NCBI GenBank assembly: GCA_024743405.1
Contig: JANSWP010000054.1
Span: 1 to 48,420 of the forward strand
Origin: Bacteroidota bacterium
GTDB lineage: Bacteria; Bacteroidota; Bacteroidia; Chitinophagales; Saprospiraceae
DNA: 48,420 nucleotides
Direction of reading: 5' to 3'
Below the pieces are notes generated by a model. The model worked only from the letters and a program-made list of their open reading frames with translations, was not told the DNA's origin and made no database searches. This document shows, in pieces, positions 46,222 to 48,420 of this stretch. Each line of letters opens with the position of its first letter. Positions within the stretch are counted from its first letter, which is position 1. The translations under genes were made by a program, and so were the position numbers.

Positions 46222-46235
46222 TGGACTCTTTTTTG

Positions 46236-46243
46236 CAAATGTA
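46236..46243 (-). promoter_or_regulatory. Bacteroidota -7 promoter box for the OsmC-like gene
   Basis: TACATTTG on the minus strand matches TAnnTTTG and ends 14 bases before the ATG at 46221, within the short gap after the PARG-like gene. Confidence 0.5.
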
Positions 46244-46254
46244 ATAAATCCAAA

Positions 46255-47091
46255 TTAGGACATTTCGAAGCGTTCTCTAAATGGTCTAATAAACCGTTCA
46301 TTTCGTGCATATACAGCAAAAACAACCCGCTTAAATTGATCTCTATATTTACCTTTTAAAATATCTTCAAACCAAAGTGCTATTTCTCTTGGATCATTTT
46401 GAAAAACACCGCAACCCCATGCTCCCAATACCAATGAATCGTATCCATGTTTTAGTGAAAGCGCCAAAACCATTTCAATTCTTCTCCGCATATAAGGCTC
46501 AATGTTGAGGATGTTTTGTGGCTCATTTCGCTTTATAACCCCCGTGTTTACAGCAGGTGCGGTAATGACTGAGCAAGTAATGACATCGTCCATGTTTGTA
46601 CCGTCTTCTAATTTGAAAATGGGAACTTTGGGCGAATAAATCATATGATCAGTATAAAGACAGGAACGGTTTTTCCGATTTGTTTCGTAATAGTCTGGAG
46701 CCAATAAAAGGGTAGGGTAGAGTCCGCTTGAGCGAGCAATACTTTCTTCTTGTGCTTGGGCTCCACCTAAAAAACCTCCTCCTGGATTTTTAGCTGATGC
46801 AAAATTCAAACAAAGGATATTTTTCTCTCCTTCTAATGTCAATCTCCTGACTGCATTTAAGGTGGTTTCTCCTGTGACTTCATATTTGGTCGAAGAAAGA
46901 ATCGGAACATCTATATTTAATTCCCGAATCAACAGATTCAATTCTTCAGGTCTATACAGCGTAGTTTTTTCGACAGCAAATGCTTGCAATTTGGCAATGG
47001 AAATCCGTTTCTGATTCTTATTTTCATAATATCCTTGCTCAATTATTCTTAAAGTTTCTTTTGCTGTTTCTGATCTGGTTGATTTACTCAT
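46255..47091 (-). CDS. PARG-like protein (TIGR02452 family)
   Basis: A 278-residue macrodomain-related protein with the poly(ADP-ribose) glycohydrolase signature GGG-x7-QEE in NPGGGFLGGAQAQEES. It also has SGLYPTLL, VITAPAVNTG and the C-terminal LGAWGCGVFQNDPREIALWF typical of bacterial TIGR02452 proteins. Characterised bacterial PARGs remove ADP-ribose chains. Whether this one does so, or processes another ADP-ribose compound, is unknown. The start is the ATG at 47089-47091; the longer frame begins at a TTG five codons earlier without support. It lies 28 bp after the MBL-fold gene, probably one transcript. Confidence 0.85.
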   Translation of the reverse strand: MSKSTRSETAKETLRIIEQGYYENKNQKRISIAKLQAFAVEKTTLYRPEELNLLIRELNIDVPILSSTKYEVTGETTLNAVRRLTLEGEKNILCLNFASAKNPGGGFLGGAQAQEESIARSSGLYPTLLLAPDYYETNRKNRSCLYTDHMIYSPKVPIFKLEDGTNMDDVITCSVITAPAVNTGVIKRNEPQNILNIEPYMRRRIEMVLALSLKHGYDSLVLGAWGCGVFQNDPREIALWFEDILKGKYRDQFKRVVFAVYARNERFIRPFRERFEMS

Positions 47092-47119
47092 TTTTTTGTT
47101 TTTCAATACTATTGCTCAT

Positions 47120-48067
47120 TTATCTAAATCCTAATGCCTTATTAAACTCATTGAGCAATTGGGTGATTTCTGTTGTTTCATAGCGTCTTGAAAAATGGAC
47201 AGGAATGGCTTGCTTAACATTTAATTTAGCCATTATTTCTCCAGATTTTTGGGCATAGCTATGGTGGTTTAATTTGGCAAATTCTGCATCCGAATTTTTA
47301 TAATAAGATTCAATGAATACTTGATCTGCATTTTGAAAAAGTGTTGAGATTTTTGCATGATTTTCTAGCGAGGTAGCATGATCCATAATGACCCCCATTC
47401 GAAAACCTTTTATAGTTTTTAATAAATGGAATAGTTTAATAGATGGATGTACTTCCCCATTCACATCGATTGGAATATTAGCTTTATCTTCAAATGCTGA
47501 TTTGAGGTTTCTTACCCATTTACCGCCTTCGAATGGACTTCCACTTAAGTCAATATTTACCTTGTCAAATTCTTTGAATAGGTAGGCAATGGAAGGAGTT
47601 CCGTGATCTAGCAGGGTATATTGAACTTCAAAAGCCTCATTTGAAAATAATGAGGAAGCGTTTTGGATTCCTCTAGGTATCAAATCCCAATTTGGCGGAA
47701 ATAAGTCGAAAATGTGAACTTCCTTTTCAGAAATTATTTCTCTGATTTCATAGGTAACCGAATTACTTTCAATTAAATTCCAAGTGTAGGCTTTAATCTT
47801 AGATTGGATTTGACTAGCAATTCCTTTCGGACCACAAACCACTACTTTCCTACCAATACCTAATTGTAGCCTCAAAATATTATCGAAATTGATGAAATGG
47901 TCGATATGCAAATGGCTAATGAAAATAGCGTTTAGGTTTTGAATCTCTTTAACAGTCAAATCACTTGCCATACCACATTCACAGAGGTAATGCCATGGAT
48001 GGTTATCAGGTCTGAAAAGAATAGAAATGTCTTCTCCAATTTTACTTTTTATTGTTGCATGTATCAT
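47120..48067 (-). CDS. MBL-fold metallohydrolase, RNase Z-like
   Basis: A 315-residue metallo-beta-lactamase-fold protein. The metal-binding motif HxHxDH is HLHIDH (52-57). Further metal ligands are probably in YTLLDHGTPSIAY, MDHATS and PVHFSRRYE. The layout resembles RNase Z, but the flexible arm of true tRNase Z is not obvious, so a different phosphodiester or ester substrate is possible. It leads an apparent operon with the PARG-like and OsmC genes. Confidence 0.8.
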   Translation of the reverse strand: MIHATIKSKIGEDISILFRPDNHPWHYLCECGMASDLTVKEIQNLNAIFISHLHIDHFINFDNILRLQLGIGRKVVVCGPKGIASQIQSKIKAYTWNLIESNSVTYEIREIISEKEVHIFDLFPPNWDLIPRGIQNASSLFSNEAFEVQYTLLDHGTPSIAYLFKEFDKVNIDLSGSPFEGGKWVRNLKSAFEDKANIPIDVNGEVHPSIKLFHLLKTIKGFRMGVIMDHATSLENHAKISTLFQNADQVFIESYYKNSDAEFAKLNHHSYAQKSGEIMAKLNVKQAIPVHFSRRYETTEITQLLNEFNKALGFR

Positions 48068-48108
48068 ATGATAATAAAGGGAATACTTATTGATTTTAAA
48101 AAGTTCCA

Positions 48109-48275
48109 GTAAGTGAGTAGAAAACTAATAACTTACCCATTTCACTTACTCTTTTTCCTTCATTTTTCGTTAAAAATACTCACCCTACCTATGGGTATGT
48201 CTGCGTGTTTTGCCTCGACTGAAGAAAAAATAGCTGTGCAAAATTTGGGTACCTTATTTATTTCCTACTCCATTA
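48109..48275 (-). repeat. Intergenic core-element copy E8
   Basis: On the minus strand it reads GGAGTAGGAAATAAATAAGG from the right end and contains the inner hairpin CATACC-CATA-GGTAGG and the core GTGAGTATTTTTAACG (48183-48168). It is nearly identical to the copy at 39693-39857 in opposite orientation, except at the left end (48109-48140), which has changed more. It lies 42 bases upstream of the MBL-fold gene. Confidence 0.87.
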
Positions 48276-48420
48276 CGATGATATCCTGGTTATTGACTAA
48301 TCTCCTTTGCCAACTCCCTAACCTGGCGAAGCCAGTACCATATAGATCAGGAGTCAGGCGGCAGGTATGAGGATTTTCTGACACCTGAGAGAAAATTTTA
48401 ATTTTTGACCTGACATCTGA
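48276..48420. other. Window-end region with CAGG-rich repeats
   Basis: Non-coding as far as visible. It contains the hairpin CTGGC-GAA-GCCAG (48322-48334) and several TCAGG/CCTGA motifs in both directions (TCAGGAGTCAGG near 48348, ACCTGAC near 48408). This may be the start of another repeat element cut by the window edge. Confidence 0.35.

Noticed and set aside
1-48275. Elements as integron attC sites
   Set aside because: attC sites also have variable paired stems, but I see no RYYYAAC/GTTRRRY end boxes in consistent orientation, no integrase, and the genes between are housekeeping genes rather than promoterless cassettes.
1-48420. CRISPR array
   Set aside because: The repeats are dispersed over kilobases, long, and not spaced by unique spacers of constant size; no cas gene is present.

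Overview
The window is AT-rich bacterial chromosome that looks like Bacteroidota, probably the Saprospiria/Saprospiraceae. This is an inference from several signs. There is type IX secretion (T9SS) machinery and cargo: a PorP/SprF-like protein, two secreted proteins with a gliding-motility type B C-terminal domain, and one with a type A sorting domain. The miaB - sigma-54 activator - lptE gene order is typical of the phylum. Many genes are preceded by the Bacteroidota -7 promoter box TAnnTTTG. I see no rRNA, tRNA, CRISPR array, prophage or intact insertion sequence.

Layout. 1-5.2 kb: a PorP/SprF-like protein (+), a convergent MATE exporter (-) and a type B T9SS cargo protein (-). 5.3-11.1 kb: a Nudix/winged-helix regulator, then sbcD and sbcC (+). 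11.3-15.9 kb: a SAM methyltransferase and a giant type B cargo protein with SprB-like repeats (-). 16.3-19.0 kb: mutS (+), which starts with TTG. 19.0-24.4 kb, all minus: a haem-binding lipoprotein, a PAP2 phosphatase, a polytopic membrane protein, a GH-like lipoprotein and a membrane-anchored coiled-coil protein. 24.4-25.1 kb: a long AT-rich gap with an orphan terminator-like hairpin. 25.1-29.7 kb: ctlX (+), then lptE, the sigma-54 activator and miaB (-). 29.9-35.8 kb: a YHS-domain protein (+), a TonB-dependent receptor, a GT-like membrane protein and an Omp28-like T9SS protein (-). 36.4-38.2 kb: purC and a second PAP2 phosphatase (+). 38.2-43.2 kb: a type I secretion operon on the minus strand (ABC exporter, HlyD, TolC). 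43.4-48.1 kb: a thioesterase, a polytopic membrane protein (+), OsmC, a PARG-like protein and an MBL-fold hydrolase.

The most striking content is not protein-coding. At least nine intergenic elements, about 107-233 bp long, share a core around GCGAGTATTTTTAACG (positions 1-170, 26572-26804, 30416-30522, 35933-36095, 36213-36379, 39693-39857, 41259-41424, 43251-43449, 48109-48275). Each is closed by terminal inverted repeats. The terminal arms and an internal hairpin differ between subfamilies but stay self-complementary within a copy, which looks like compensatory change. One copy is an internal-deletion derivative of another, and two copies about 8.4 kb apart are nearly identical, so the family has moved recently. 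Three copies sit upstream of, and at both junctions of, the type I secretion operon. Two other repeat types also occur: an element with a perfect 21-bp-stem central palindrome (1300-1455), and a repeat pair (2929-3014, 34484-34566) whose differences look coding-like.

Several gene starts were set from promoter boxes or repeat boundaries rather than from the longest open frame: the MATE exporter, the first type B cargo, ctlX, lptE, the YHS protein, HlyD and the PARG-like protein.
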